Source: an uncultured Faecalicatena sp. (lineage in GTDB: Bacteria > Bacillota > Clostridia > Lachnospirales > Lachnospiraceae). From it: DNA of 64,000 bases. Shown here piece after piece: positions 51,369-60,253 of this stretch. Position 1 is the stretch's first letter; each line of letters begins with the position of its first letter. The notes under the pieces were generated by a model, which searched no databases, was not told the origin of the DNA, and worked only from the letters and a program-made list of their open reading frames with translations. The stretch lies in assembly GCA_902489075.1 (NCBI GenBank), contig CABTYO010000001.1:62001-126000 (forward strand). The letters are read 5' to 3'. The position numbers were made by a program, and so were the translations under genes.

Positions 51369-52109
51369 ATGAAGAAAAAGTTAATTACCTTCGCAGGAAT
51401 TGTAGTTGTTATCATCTTAATTGTTATCTGTGTAAAATATTTCAGGGGAGGTACTCTGTCTGCCCAAAATGTTGCTTCGGGTGACGAGGCATTCCTTGAA
51501 ACTGACGAGGCAGACAAAAAGGCACCTGCACAGACAGGTGCCCCGGATGAAGCCTCCCAAAAGCTGGCGGAGGCATTAAAAGGAGAGACAGGGCAGGATT
51601 ACGATGTAAAGAATATCGTATCTGTGGGAAAACCCATTAGAGAAGGAAAATTTTCCTATAAAGTAACCTCATGGGATGTCACAAAGGAATATCCGGGGTA
51701 TGCATTGCCGGAGGGGAAAACCCCCTTAAGCGAATATCCGGGAGCCCAGGTGGATGAGAACGGGAATATTACCAATGATTTCTCTTATGTGGTCGTAAAT
51801 GTAGAAGTGGAGAACTTAAAGGATGAAGATATTACAACCTTTGTTTGGGGATTTTTCAATTTAGGAATCATAGGCGGTGGTGACTATACGGGTGAGATCA
51901 CCTATTTAGGAGAAGAACATCCAAGAGCGGAAGGAAAAGATTATCTTAAAGAGAAGATTCCTGCAAAAGGAAAAGTAGATATGGCACTGATTTTCGTAGT
52001 GAGAGATGAAGTACTGAAGAGCCAGCAGTACTATTTGAAAATAAATTCAAGCGGGGCAGCCAGTGTGAATCCGGATTATGATGTGAGAAGATTTATAACA
52101 TTAAATTAG
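51369..52109 (+). CDS. Membrane-anchored extracellular protein, unknown function
   Basis: 246 residues. One N-terminal membrane helix (F-A-G-I-V-V-V-I-I-L-I-V-I-C-V, about 6-22), a disordered acidic/Thr-rich linker, then a beta-rich extracellular domain (about 80-246; F-S-Y-K-V-T-S-W-D-V, Y-V-V-V-N-V-E-V-E-N) with the look of immunoglobulin-like DUF4352/DUF5067 domains. GGTGGAGG precedes ATG 51369. It follows the orphan regulator and precedes three permeases. A similar small anchored protein ends the block at 55344. Confidence 0.75.
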   Translation: MKKKLITFAGIVVVIILIVICVKYFRGGTLSAQNVASGDEAFLETDEADKKAPAQTGAPDEASQKLAEALKGETGQDYDVKNIVSVGKPIREGKFSYKVTSWDVTKEYPGYALPEGKTPLSEYPGAQVDENGNITNDFSYVVVNVEVENLKDEDITTFVWGFFNLGIIGGGDYTGEITYLGEEHPRAEGKDYLKEKIPAKGKVDMALIFVVRDEVLKSQQYYLKINSSGAASVNPDYDVRRFITLN

Positions 52110-52222
52110 AACAGCGGAAACGAAACAAGCTGGTTGCGTGTTTATTTAGCAGGCGCTGTACTGGCTTAGATTGTGACGGCAGATCTGTGTCAGATGAATA
52201 TACATAAGAGAGGCGTGAAGAC

Positions 52223-53047
52223 ATGAAGAGGATTTTAAAAGAGGAAATCGGCAGGGCAGTAAAAGGAAGAGGGATGATCATGGCATTGGTAATCGGCTGT
52301 ATCATTTCACTGGCACATGTGATTCAATATCTGATACCGGCAAATCAGACGAATCTTACAATGGATTTTGTAAAGTCCCCTATTATATATCCTTTAATCG
52401 TTTCCAGCGGATGGCTGGCAGGAGAGCCATCCAATTTAGAGTCATTTGTATATTTTTTAGTGCTTCCAATTATAGCAACGCTCCCTTTTGGAACATCGTA
52501 TTTCTCGGACAGGCAAAGTGGATATCTGAAAAACCTGTATATGAGAACATCCCGAAAACAGCTTCTATGTTCTAAGTATGCGTCGGCTTTCCTGTCAGGG
52601 GGGATAGCAGTAGTCCTGCCACTGATACTGAATCTGGCATTTGCCCTGGTTCTGCTGCCGAATCTGCTTCCGAACAAGATATTACCCCAGAATATAATCT
52701 GCGGGAGAAACGTATTTTTTGAACTCTATTTCGGATATCCACTCGTTTATATTCTGATTTTTTTATGTATTGATTTTATATTTGGAGGAATTTTTTCATG
52801 TATTGCATTAGCATGCAGCTTTATATCGGATTATAAGGTGATTGTTGCGATCTGCCCGTTTTTTATCCAGTTGATCATCCATGTTGTCTGTACGATGCTG
52901 GGGGCATTTGACTATTCCAGCGTCTACTTTGTACAGTCCGGTTATGGAATTACGAATCTGTGGGTGGTGGGAATTTATGTTGTGGCTGGAATTTTAGTAT
53001 CGTTCATCATATTCATGCGCAAGGGAGAAAAAGAAAATGTCTTCTAG
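52223..53047 (+). CDS. ABC-2 type permease A of the second transporter block
   Basis: 274 residues, six membrane segments, with the cytosolic S-D-R-Q-S-G-Y-L-K-N-L-Y-M-R pattern near residue 90-105 that is typical of ABC-2 bacteriocin-immunity permeases. A GAGAGGCG site precedes the ATG. It overlaps the next permease by 11 bp. With two further permeases and the ATPase at 54694 it forms a LanFEG-like set. Confidence 0.8.
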   Translation: MKRILKEEIGRAVKGRGMIMALVIGCIISLAHVIQYLIPANQTNLTMDFVKSPIIYPLIVSSGWLAGEPSNLESFVYFLVLPIIATLPFGTSYFSDRQSGYLKNLYMRTSRKQLLCSKYASAFLSGGIAVVLPLILNLAFALVLLPNLLPNKILPQNIICGRNVFFELYFGYPLVYILIFLCIDFIFGGIFSCIALACSFISDYKVIVAICPFFIQLIIHVVCTMLGAFDYSSVYFVQSGYGITNLWVVGIYVVAGILVSFIIFMRKGEKENVF

Positions 53048-53807
53048 TTGGAAACAGGTTGTTTTTGATGTCAGGGATGGGATTGTAAAACGGAATAAGA
53101 TGGTCTTTTTATTCCTGGCCTGGAGTGCTGTGTGTATTTACTGGGGCGTATGGAACTTTACATCGATATATGATTTCTACGGGTATGACACCAGTACGGC
53201 GGATATGCTGATCCTGATGCAGCATCAGTGGAATTTTGGAATCATGATTCTCCCGGCGGCTGTGTTTATTATTATGAAATGTAAGCAGGACAGTCTGAGT
53301 GTACAGTTTATTCTCCGGTACGGCAGCCGGAAAAGGGCGTTTGGCAGGCAGATTATGGAAAGTGCTGTGTATGCACTGGTTATGCCTCTGTTGATTGCAG
53401 GAATGGAGACGCTGTTCGCTTATATGAGGAGTCGGCAGCTTATGAACTGGGACAGTCTGGATGGGCTTTACTACGCACAGACAGGAGCTGTCTGTAGAGG
53501 CAGCTTTCTACTGCTTTTTCTGAGTATCTGCTGTATGTATTTTCTAAAAATCATGATGGTTCTGCTGTTACTGGATATTCTCCTCTGGTTTCGAAAGTAC
53601 CTGTTTGCACTTTGGATTGTGCTGGTTCTTCTGGCAGGAATAGAAAGTCTTGATATAAGATTTTTTCATCAGTTTTTTGCCATTCGATATCAGTACTGGG
53701 AAATACCATGGAGACATGTCGTGATTTTTCTGATAGGAATTCTTATTATGGCGGCTGAATATATCATCGGGATCACCATGATCAGGAAGAACGATATCTT
53801 TAAATAG
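53037..53807 (+). CDS. Permease B of the second transporter block
   Basis: 256 residues, six hydrophobic segments; S-V-Q-F-I-L-R-Y-G-S-R-K-R-A-F-G resembles the amphipathic coupling region seen in permeases A and C. Starts inside permease A, so translation is coupled. Exact family not recognised; assignment rests on topology and context. Confidence 0.75.
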   Translation: MSSSWKQVVFDVRDGIVKRNKMVFLFLAWSAVCIYWGVWNFTSIYDFYGYDTSTADMLILMQHQWNFGIMILPAAVFIIMKCKQDSLSVQFILRYGSRKRAFGRQIMESAVYALVMPLLIAGMETLFAYMRSRQLMNWDSLDGLYYAQTGAVCRGSFLLLFLSICCMYFLKIMMVLLLLDILLWFRKYLFALWIVLVLLAGIESLDIRFFHQFFAIRYQYWEIPWRHVVIFLIGILIMAAEYIIGITMIRKNDIFK

Positions 53808-53823
53808 ATACAGGAGGCAGCTT

Positions 53824-54636
53824 ATGGTCAGGACATACGGAAAGCTTTTTGTGGTAAAAAATTGGAAGAAGTATCTTGTTATTATCATCCTGGTCTGTAT
53901 TCAGTGCAGATTTTTTCAGAATGATATCGCAAGCTATGAAATAATAACCGGAAACATGTATCATCCTTCTATCTGTGATTATATTGTAGACTTCATGAAA
54001 GGATCGCTCCCATTTACTTTGACAGGTGGAGATGTATTTAATATTCCGCCGATATGGTCGTTATACTTTATCTATTTTTTTGCTGTGATCGGGAGATCGG
54101 TGAGTCAGTGCCAGGATTCTTTCGACCTGCAGCTGCTTTTAAGGTGTAGTTCCAGAAAGCGCTGGTGGACATATCAAAATCTTGTCATCTGGATGGAGAC
54201 AGCCGGATATCTGGCGGTAACCTGGTTCACATTTTTTCTGTATGGCGTTTGCAGCGGCGCAGAACTAACCGGAATCAACCTGAAATTACAGATGGAGCTG
54301 AATGGGCTGGATCTGTCAGATCTTGGCGCTCTTAAATTGACAGCAGCTGTCGTGGTGATGCCGCTTTTTATCATGCTTGCAGCGGCTTATCTCCAATATG
54401 TAGTTTCCATTGCAGCTAATGCGGTGATCGGGATCATCATTCCTGTGGTGCTGCTGATAAGTTCCGTCTTTTATATGAATCCGCTGCTTTTATTTAATTA
54501 CCTGATGCTGGAGCGGGATGAGCGGCTGCTTGCGGGCGGAACTCATATGTGGACAGGGATTCTGGTGAGTCTTTTAGTTATGGCCGCCTCTTATCTGGCA
54601 GGCAGGAAAATGATAGAGAAAAAGGATTTATATTAA
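53824..54636 (+). CDS. Permease C of the second transporter block
   Basis: 270 residues with six membrane segments and the same L-L-L-R-C-S-S-R-K-R-W-W coupling motif near residue 100. AGGAGG precedes the ATG, 16 bp after permease B. Three permeases for one ATPase is more than a simple LanEFG set needs, so permeases B and C may pair in alternative complexes. Confidence 0.75.
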   Translation: MVRTYGKLFVVKNWKKYLVIIILVCIQCRFFQNDIASYEIITGNMYHPSICDYIVDFMKGSLPFTLTGGDVFNIPPIWSLYFIYFFAVIGRSVSQCQDSFDLQLLLRCSSRKRWWTYQNLVIWMETAGYLAVTWFTFFLYGVCSGAELTGINLKLQMELNGLDLSDLGALKLTAAVVVMPLFIMLAAAYLQYVVSIAANAVIGIIIPVVLLISSVFYMNPLLLFNYLMLERDERLLAGGTHMWTGILVSLLVMAASYLAGRKMIEKKDLY

Positions 54637-54693
54637 ACCAGTATGAAGATTACAGTAAAATCATATTTATACGAACTACGGGAGGAATTCATT

Positions 54694-55335
54694 ATGTTTC
54701 TTGAAATTGAGAATGTCAGTAAGAAAATAGGGGCGGATTTTGTCTTAAGTGAAATCAATCTGTCCATGGAAAAGAACAAAATCTATGGGCTGCAGGGAAA
54801 AAACGGCTGCGGAAAGTCCATGCTGATGCGGGTAATATGCGGGCTTGTCCTTCCGACAGAAGGAAGGGTTGTGATTGATGGAGAAGAATTGGGCAAAGAG
54901 CTCTCTTTTCCGAGAAGTGCGGGAGTTTTTATTGAAAAGCCTGGATTCCTGGACTCTTACAGCGGCTTTCAGAATCTGAAGATGCTTGCCGCTATCAAAA
55001 ATACAGTAAATGGAGATGAAATTAAACGAACACTCCAGAGAGTCGGCCTGGAAGATGTGATGTATAAGAAATATAAAAAGTACTCTCTTGGTATGAAGCA
55101 AAAGCTTGGAATTGCGGCAGCCATTCTGGAAAAACCGGATCTTGTAATTCTGGATGAACCGGCGAATGCCCTGGATGAAAAGAGCGAAGAGAAGATGTGG
55201 CAGATTGTCAGAGAAGAGAAGGACAGAGGCGCTTTGGTGATCATCTCGTGCCACACATCGGAAATCCTGGAAGAGATATCAGATGAAATATATAAAATGG
55301 ACCGTGGTATCATTAAAAATCATGTTGTATTGTAG
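54694..55335 (+). CDS. ABC transporter ATP-binding protein of the second block
   Basis: 213 residues. Walker A G-K-N-G-C-G-K-S (about 37-44), signature Y-S-L-G-M-K-Q-K-L, Walker B L-V-I-L-D-E-P-A-N-A-L-D. Same branch as the ATPase at 46990. GGGAGGA precedes ATG 54694; an in-frame ATG at 54643 has no site. Powers the three permeases upstream. Confidence 0.9.
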   Translation: MFLEIENVSKKIGADFVLSEINLSMEKNKIYGLQGKNGCGKSMLMRVICGLVLPTEGRVVIDGEELGKELSFPRSAGVFIEKPGFLDSYSGFQNLKMLAAIKNTVNGDEIKRTLQRVGLEDVMYKKYKKYSLGMKQKLGIAAAILEKPDLVILDEPANALDEKSEEKMWQIVREEKDRGALVIISCHTSEILEEISDEIYKMDRGIIKNHVVL

Positions 55336-55343
55336 GTGGACAT

Positions 55344-55880
55344 ATGAAAAAGAGAATCATACTGCCAGTAATCGCAGTCATCCTTGTGATAGCCATCGTA
55401 TGCGGTTATCGGAATATAAACCAGAAATACCCCAGAAGTGTGATAAAGCTGACCCCGAAAGGGACAGAAGCATCAATTCAGGACAAGATTTATATTACAA
55501 TAGAAGACAGCAGATTTCTGTCAGATAAAGAAATGGCTGAAATGTTCAAAAAAACAGAGTATACGCCGCCGTTTGAAATAAAAATACTAGATATAACAGC
55601 GACATTGGAAAATCGGTCAGAGGAAATAAAAAGAGCTGATCTTACCAGCATCTATATTGAGAGTCCGGGTGGTGGGAATGGAATCTCAAAATCAATGATG
55701 GACGTGTCAGGAGGAAGTGTAGGCCCTGAACTACAGGCAGGAGAGAAGAAAAAAATCACTATTTATTATGAAATATTGTCAACAGATTTTAAGAAAAGAG
55801 TGTGGAAAAATATTGAAAACCGGGAATTCTGGATTACTTATGCACAATATCCGGAAAAGAAGATGCTAGAATTAAAATAG
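55344..55880 (+). CDS. Small membrane-anchored extracellular protein
   Basis: 178 residues. N-terminal anchor helix (I-L-P-V-I-A-V-I-L-V-I-A-I-V) then a beta-rich outer domain with I-L-D-I-T-A-T-L-E-N-R and K-K-I-T-I-Y-Y-E segments. Unknown family. Eight bases after the ATPase stop, so part of the same operon. May be an accessory of the transporter or an immunity protein; comparable in layout to the 51369 protein. Confidence 0.72.
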   Translation: MKKRIILPVIAVILVIAIVCGYRNINQKYPRSVIKLTPKGTEASIQDKIYITIEDSRFLSDKEMAEMFKKTEYTPPFEIKILDITATLENRSEEIKRADLTSIYIESPGGGNGISKSMMDVSGGSVGPELQAGEKKKITIYYEILSTDFKKRVWKNIENREFWITYAQYPEKKMLELK

Positions 55881-55919
55881 GTGGTTATATGTAAAAAATG
55901 AAATATCCACCCCAAGATA

Positions 55920-55928
55920 TGCTATAAT
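55920..55928 (+). promoter_or_regulatory. Extended -10 promoter of the right membrane-protein copy
   Basis: TGCTATAAT, the same form as before the left copy (TGCTACAAT) and before the lipoprotein operon at 43685. The -35 is weak. Confidence 0.55.
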
Positions 55929-55970
55929 GTAAAAAATAACTGTCCAAAGTATTCACAAAGGAGACATATC

Positions 55971-56516
55971 ATGAAAAAGGGAGTTCCGATCCTGATTTGT
56001 TATCTCGTAGAAAGCGTTTTACTTTATTTGCTATACCTCTTTGTGAAAATGGTGGATCCACAGGGTGCGTTGAAAAATGTATCAGTGGATCTGCTTGTAT
56101 TTATTGTGCCATGGGCATTTTCCGCAATCATCTGTGACCAGAAGGATCTGGATCATTTCTCCTTTCAGTGGTGTTCGTGCTTTGCAATTCTGCCAGCCAT
56201 CCTGATAGTATGTCTGGAATATTCATGGGGCGTGGGAATTGGTGCTGCAGTCATCCGTGGAATTCAGATTTGGGGAATCAATCTCTCTGCTCTTTTCTGG
56301 TATCATATCATTCACAATTATGCTGTCTTAAAAGTGAAGGGAATTTGCTTCATACTTTTAGCCACTTTTTTGGCAGGCTTTTGTATTTCAACAGTAAGAA
56401 ATATGCTGCATTTCACGAAGTCAGGAAATATCTTTGTAATTCTGCCGCTTTATGTATCTATACTGATTTATTATTTATATCTGAGAAAAAAGAAAATACA
56501 TTTCAGAGAAGCATAG
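55971..56516 (+). CDS. Multi-pass membrane protein, right copy of the flanking duplicate
   Basis: 181 residues, about 81% identical by hand count to the protein at 40539 and of exactly the same length, with the same five hydrophobic segments, W-Y-H-I-I-H-N-Y and R-K-K-K-I-H-F-R end. The shared upstream AGTATTCACAAAG shows the duplication included the leader. It closes the peptide-signalling block. Two diverged copies kept intact argue for selection on each. Confidence 0.8.
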   Translation: MKKGVPILICYLVESVLLYLLYLFVKMVDPQGALKNVSVDLLVFIVPWAFSAIICDQKDLDHFSFQWCSCFAILPAILIVCLEYSWGVGIGAAVIRGIQIWGINLSALFWYHIIHNYAVLKVKGICFILLATFLAGFCISTVRNMLHFTKSGNIFVILPLYVSILIYYLYLRKKKIHFREA

Positions 56517-56518
56517 GT

Positions 56519-56547
56519 TAGATCCCATATGGGATCTAGCTTTTTTT
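56519..56547 (+). terminator. Terminator after the right membrane-protein copy
   Basis: TAGATCCCAT-ATGGGATCTA is a perfect 20-bp palindrome followed by GC and T7. Confidence 0.88.
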
Positions 56548-56620
56548 GTCGAAGGAGTGCTATTGTTTCCCGGAAAATGGTGGAAGACGTATGTTGTAGG
56601 AGTCGATAAGACATGGTATT

Positions 56621-56776
56621 ATAAATAATACGGATTCTGCATGTGATGAAGCATTGGAACAGATTGCTGAGAAACGATATGCAGAGGCACTGCAGGAAGA
56701 ATATGAAGAGATCTTGTGTTACGGAATCTGCTTCTTCAAGAAACGATGCAGAGTGAAATCACGGAGATATCAGTAA
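56621..56776 (+). pseudogene. C-terminal remnant of an AAA/PD-(D/E)XK family gene
   Basis: An open frame ending at TAA 56774-56776 reads D-E-A-L-E-Q-I-A-E-K-R-Y-A-E-A-L, then Y-G-I-C-F-F-K-K-R-C-R-V. This matches the last ~50 residues of the family represented by the 6560 gene (A-L-N-Q-I-D-E-K-Q-Y-A-S-A-L ... Y-G-F-A-F-K-G-K). The ATPase and nuclease parts are missing. The rest of the gap 56548-56950 shows no gene. Confidence 0.75.
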
Positions 56777-56950
56777 AGTGATTGGATATCTTTTCACGGT
56801 GTATGTCTTAAAAAACAGATGTAATATTGATATGACATAGATTGTAAAAGATGAAAAAGTGTCACATCAATGTTAAACTGGTATTGGAAGACTTGCCGGA
56901 GGGAGAGAGAAGAGATAAGCAGACTGCAAATGAACGAATACAAATATAGC

Positions 56951-56996
56951 AAGGGCAGGGAGATTACCAATTTTACAGTATCTTCCCTGCCCTTTT
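56951..56996. terminator. Hairpin between the island and the sugar operon
   Basis: AAGGGCAGGGA pairs with TCCCTGCCCTT around a ~22-nt inner region, followed on the plus strand by TTCTCT. It lies just beyond the stop of the leftward permease gene and may end transcripts from both sides. Confidence 0.65.
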
Positions 56997-56998
56997 CT

Positions 56999-57838
56999 CT
57001 ACTTCCCTGTCCCCCGTGTCATCCCCGACACGAGATATTTCCTCAGAATCAGTGCCGATGCCGCCGGAGGTACAATCGCCAGCAGTCCCGCCGCCGCAGT
57101 AATTCCATACTGGATCGAGTCCTTCACCATAAACTCACTTGTCACAATAGATACCGGTTTCGTCTGGAAGGAAGATGCCAGGATCAGCGGAATCTGGAAC
57201 TGATTCCACGCACTTAGGAACATAATCAGTGCGCTGGAGATCACGACCGGGTATGCGATCGGCATCAATATCTCGAAGAAGGTCCGGATCCGTCCGCAGC
57301 CGTCCACCCGGGCGGCTTCTTCGATTTCCACCGGGATGGTGGAAAAGTAGTTGATCATCAGCCAGACGCTCATCGGCAGGAAAGAGCTTGCATACACCAG
57401 GCTCAGCCAGAACATCTTATCCAGCAGCTGATAGGATACGAAGATCCGGTATAACGGGATCACGGTCGCGAATACCGGGATGACCATGGTGATCAGAATT
57501 GCATTTTTAATCAGCTTCTTTCCTCTGAATTCCAGACGTGCCAGTGAGTAGGCTGACATCATAGCCACAGGAAGCCCAATCAGCAGGGTGATTCCCACCG
57601 CTTTTAGCGAGTTCGTCATTCCCTGGAATAAGATGGTATGCTGTCTGGATGAGGCTGTAAGCAGAGTCAGGTAATTGTCCCAGTTCAGCTTGCTGGGCAG
57701 CATACTCATGGTATTCTTGAACATCTCAAATTCCGGTGTCACGGATACAAAAAATGCCCAGACAAACGGTCCTGCCGTGAAGATCAGAAAGATTACGACC
57801 ACTATAAAATAGAGTATTTTTCCACTTTTTTTCTTCAT
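56999..57838 (-). CDS. Sugar ABC transporter permease (MalG type)
   Basis: 279 residues, six membrane segments, with the coupling-loop motif E-A-A-R-V-D-G-C-G-R-I-R-T-F (EAA loop) near residues 185-198. CUT1-family inner-membrane subunit importing an oligosaccharide. Its start overlaps the stop of the partner permease by one base (TAATG), so they are co-translated. No ATPase gene is adjacent; this family often shares one encoded elsewhere. Confidence 0.93.
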   Translation of the reverse strand: MKKKSGKILYFIVVVIFLIFTAGPFVWAFFVSVTPEFEMFKNTMSMLPSKLNWDNYLTLLTASSRQHTILFQGMTNSLKAVGITLLIGLPVAMMSAYSLARLEFRGKKLIKNAILITMVIPVFATVIPLYRIFVSYQLLDKMFWLSLVYASSFLPMSVWLMINYFSTIPVEIEEAARVDGCGRIRTFFEILMPIAYPVVISSALIMFLSAWNQFQIPLILASSFQTKPVSIVTSEFMVKDSIQYGITAAAGLLAIVPPAASALILRKYLVSGMTRGTGK

Positions 57839-58713
57839 TAGTATTCCACCTCCCTGGTCAGGTTCTTCAGATAGAAGAAACCAAGCACTGCCGAGATAAG
57901 CATGATGATATAGGTCAGGGCGCTTCCTTTGCCGAAGTCAAGGAAGGAGAAGGTGGTCAGATAACTCTCAATCAACAGGTTTTTCCCGAGGTCACTGTAT
58001 CCGGCCAGTGCCACGATCTCATCGAAAATATTGATCGCGGTGATGGACGCGGAGGTGATTCCAATGCCCACAAAGGGCAGCATCAGAGGTCCTGTGATAT
58101 AGCGGAAGGAAGTCCATCTTCCGGCACCGTCAATCCTTGATGCCTCGTAGAATTCATGGGGGATTGCCCGAAGCCCTGCCAGACATACGATTGCAGTAAA
58201 CGGAATACTACGCCATGCAACCACCAGCGCCACCACAAAAAGCAGAAGGAAGCGGCGCGACATCCACTCAACCGGCTGGTCAACGATGCCCAGTCCGATC
58301 AGAAGTTTATTCATGAATCCATATCCGGGGTAGAAGATGAACCGCCAGATGATCCCGTTTACTACAGGCGGCAGTGCCCATGGCAGGACAGCCGCGGCCA
58401 TCAGGATGCCGGAAATCTTCGTATCCACGTTCAGCATCAGGGCGACGCAGATTCCGAAAATGGTCGTGAGCGTAACCACGACTACGAGGAGAAATAAGGT
58501 GTTCTGCAGGCTGTACCAGAAGGAATCCGATTCCAGGACGGCTTTATAATTAGCAAAGCCCACGAATCCGGTATCCTGCGGAGCTGTCAGCTTCATCTTC
58601 TGCATACTGTATGAAAATGTCTTAATAATCGGGTAGTACACCAGTACTGCCATAATGATAATAATCGGCAAAAGGAGCGCGATACCCAGCGCCCCTTTGT
58701 GTTTTTTCTTCAT
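57838..58713 (-). CDS. Sugar ABC transporter permease (MalF type)
   Basis: About 291 residues, six membrane segments, EAA loop E-A-S-R-I-D-G-A-G-R-W-T-S-F. The longer frame to 58761 adds 16 polar residues before M-K-K-K-H-K-G; the latter start fits the usual N-terminus and follows GCGGAG. Partner of the MalG-type permease, and about 100 bp downstream of the solute-binding protein gene. Confidence 0.92.
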   Translation of the reverse strand: MKKKHKGALGIALLLPIIIIMAVLVYYPIIKTFSYSMQKMKLTAPQDTGFVGFANYKAVLESDSFWYSLQNTLFLLVVVVTLTTIFGICVALMLNVDTKISGILMAAAVLPWALPPVVNGIIWRFIFYPGYGFMNKLLIGLGIVDQPVEWMSRRFLLLFVVALVVAWRSIPFTAIVCLAGLRAIPHEFYEASRIDGAGRWTSFRYITGPLMLPFVGIGITSASITAINIFDEIVALAGYSDLGKNLLIESYLTTFSFLDFGKGSALTYIIMLISAVLGFFYLKNLTREVEY

Positions 58714-58814
58714 AATCTGTGATTCTCCGCTTCTTTTGTGTTCCTGAATCCTATGAAGCACTGCATAGGACCCAGGAGCCTCTTATTCTGCGTAACATGC
58801 CTGTTACAGGCTTT

Positions 58815-60107
58815 TTATTTTCCTGCTAATTCAGTTACTTTCTTGTTCATGGCATCGAATGCTTCCTGTGCAGAAGACTCTCCAAGTACCATTTTGTTGA
58901 CATTGTTATAGATCGCGTTACTCATCTCAGAGTAGTAATCCGGGATTCCGTTCGGGAACGGAGACTGGATCAGCTTCGCCTCGTCAAGCATTGCACCTGC
59001 ATTGGTGATTGTACCATCATCGATCAGGTCTGAGAGTACGCTGTTTCTTGTAGGAATGGAGCTGTTAGCTTTGTACAGTTCTTTCTGTGTCTCAGCTTTA
59101 GTATACCATTTTACGAACTCTTTTGCAGCATCTTTATTCTTGGAGAACTTGGTTACACCAACTGCTTCCGGCAGAGGCATGGTCTTTGGTGAAGCAGAGT
59201 CTTTGCCTGGCAGCAGGATTGCTTCGATCTGTCCTACAACGCTGCATTCTTCTTCGTTGCTGCTGATTCCTACGAATTTGGTCGGTCCTACCATGAAGCT
59301 TGCTTCGCCTGCAGTCAGCTTACGGTAAGCATCCATTCCTGATGCAGTCTTTAATGCCGGGTCAGTAAATCCTTCGTCGACCAGCTTCTTTTCAAAGGTA
59401 AGGGCATCCAGAACAGCGTCCTGATTGAGAGTTCCATCATCATTGAAGACCTGTCCGCTTCTGGAATATGCCATCCACATCATGGAAGTGGTCGCAGATT
59501 CATCTGCATTCATCGGCATGGTGTAAGGATATTCTACGATTCCGGCGTCTTTGATCTTCTTCAAAGCGTCATAGACTTCATCCCATGTCTCAGGTGCTTT
59601 CTCAATTCCGGCCTTTTTGAAATGCTCCTTATTGTAATATGCGATACGGTAGTCATTGGCATATGGGACAGCCAGTACCTTTCCATCGATGGAAAATGTC
59701 TCCAGTGTCGGCATATCTGCCTTGTCCTCGTCACTCATCTCAATCTCTTCGAGCCATCCTGCGCTGTTCATCTCACCAACCCAGGACCAGTCCACTTCGA
59801 TGACGTCTGCAGCTGCAGCCCCGCCGGATGCGGCGATTGCTACTTTGTCGCGGATATCATCCCAGCTTACCACATTCATCACTACATTGATCCCGCTTTC
59901 TTTTGTGAATGCATCCAGCATCTCATCACTTGGAACGGCCCATTCCGGAACCATGACGGTGATCTCCTGTTCATTGGACGCTGCGGTGTCTTCAGTCTTT
60001 GTGCTTTCCGTTTTTGTGTCCTCTGCCTTCTTGTCAGAACCGCATCCTACAGCGAGCGTTCCGATTAAAGCAGTGCATAAAAGTACACTTAATAGTTTCT
60101 TTTTCAT
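58815..60107 (-). CDS. Sugar ABC transporter solute-binding lipoprotein
   Basis: 430 residues, family 1 extracellular binding protein. Signal with lipobox V-G-C (Cys22), followed by a Lys/Thr/Glu-rich tether, then a two-lobed domain (V-P-E-W-A-V-P-S-D-E, K-V-A-I-A-A-S-G-G, A-V-P-Y-A-N-D-Y-R-I-A-Y-Y). AGGAGG precedes the ATG. First gene of the leftward importer operon, next to an AraC regulator and divergent from a GH3 glycosidase, which suggests a hexosamine-containing or other beta-linked glycan as cargo. Confidence 0.94.
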   Translation of the reverse strand: MKKKLLSVLLCTALIGTLAVGCGSDKKAEDTKTESTKTEDTAASNEQEITVMVPEWAVPSDEMLDAFTKESGINVVMNVVSWDDIRDKVAIAASGGAAAADVIEVDWSWVGEMNSAGWLEEIEMSDEDKADMPTLETFSIDGKVLAVPYANDYRIAYYNKEHFKKAGIEKAPETWDEVYDALKKIKDAGIVEYPYTMPMNADESATTSMMWMAYSRSGQVFNDDGTLNQDAVLDALTFEKKLVDEGFTDPALKTASGMDAYRKLTAGEASFMVGPTKFVGISSNEEECSVVGQIEAILLPGKDSASPKTMPLPEAVGVTKFSKNKDAAKEFVKWYTKAETQKELYKANSSIPTRNSVLSDLIDDGTITNAGAMLDEAKLIQSPFPNGIPDYYSEMSNAIYNNVNKMVLGESSAQEAFDAMNKKVTELAGK

Positions 60108-60253
60108 GAAATCCTCCTATGTTCCTTTTTACATTTTTCTACAAATTTTTCATTTGCTTAATCAAGTATATCTAATACAAGCCAGAGTTACAAGATTCGA
60201 GGATGATTTACTTATATATATTTCACATAAGTAAATGCTGATATTGAATTCGT

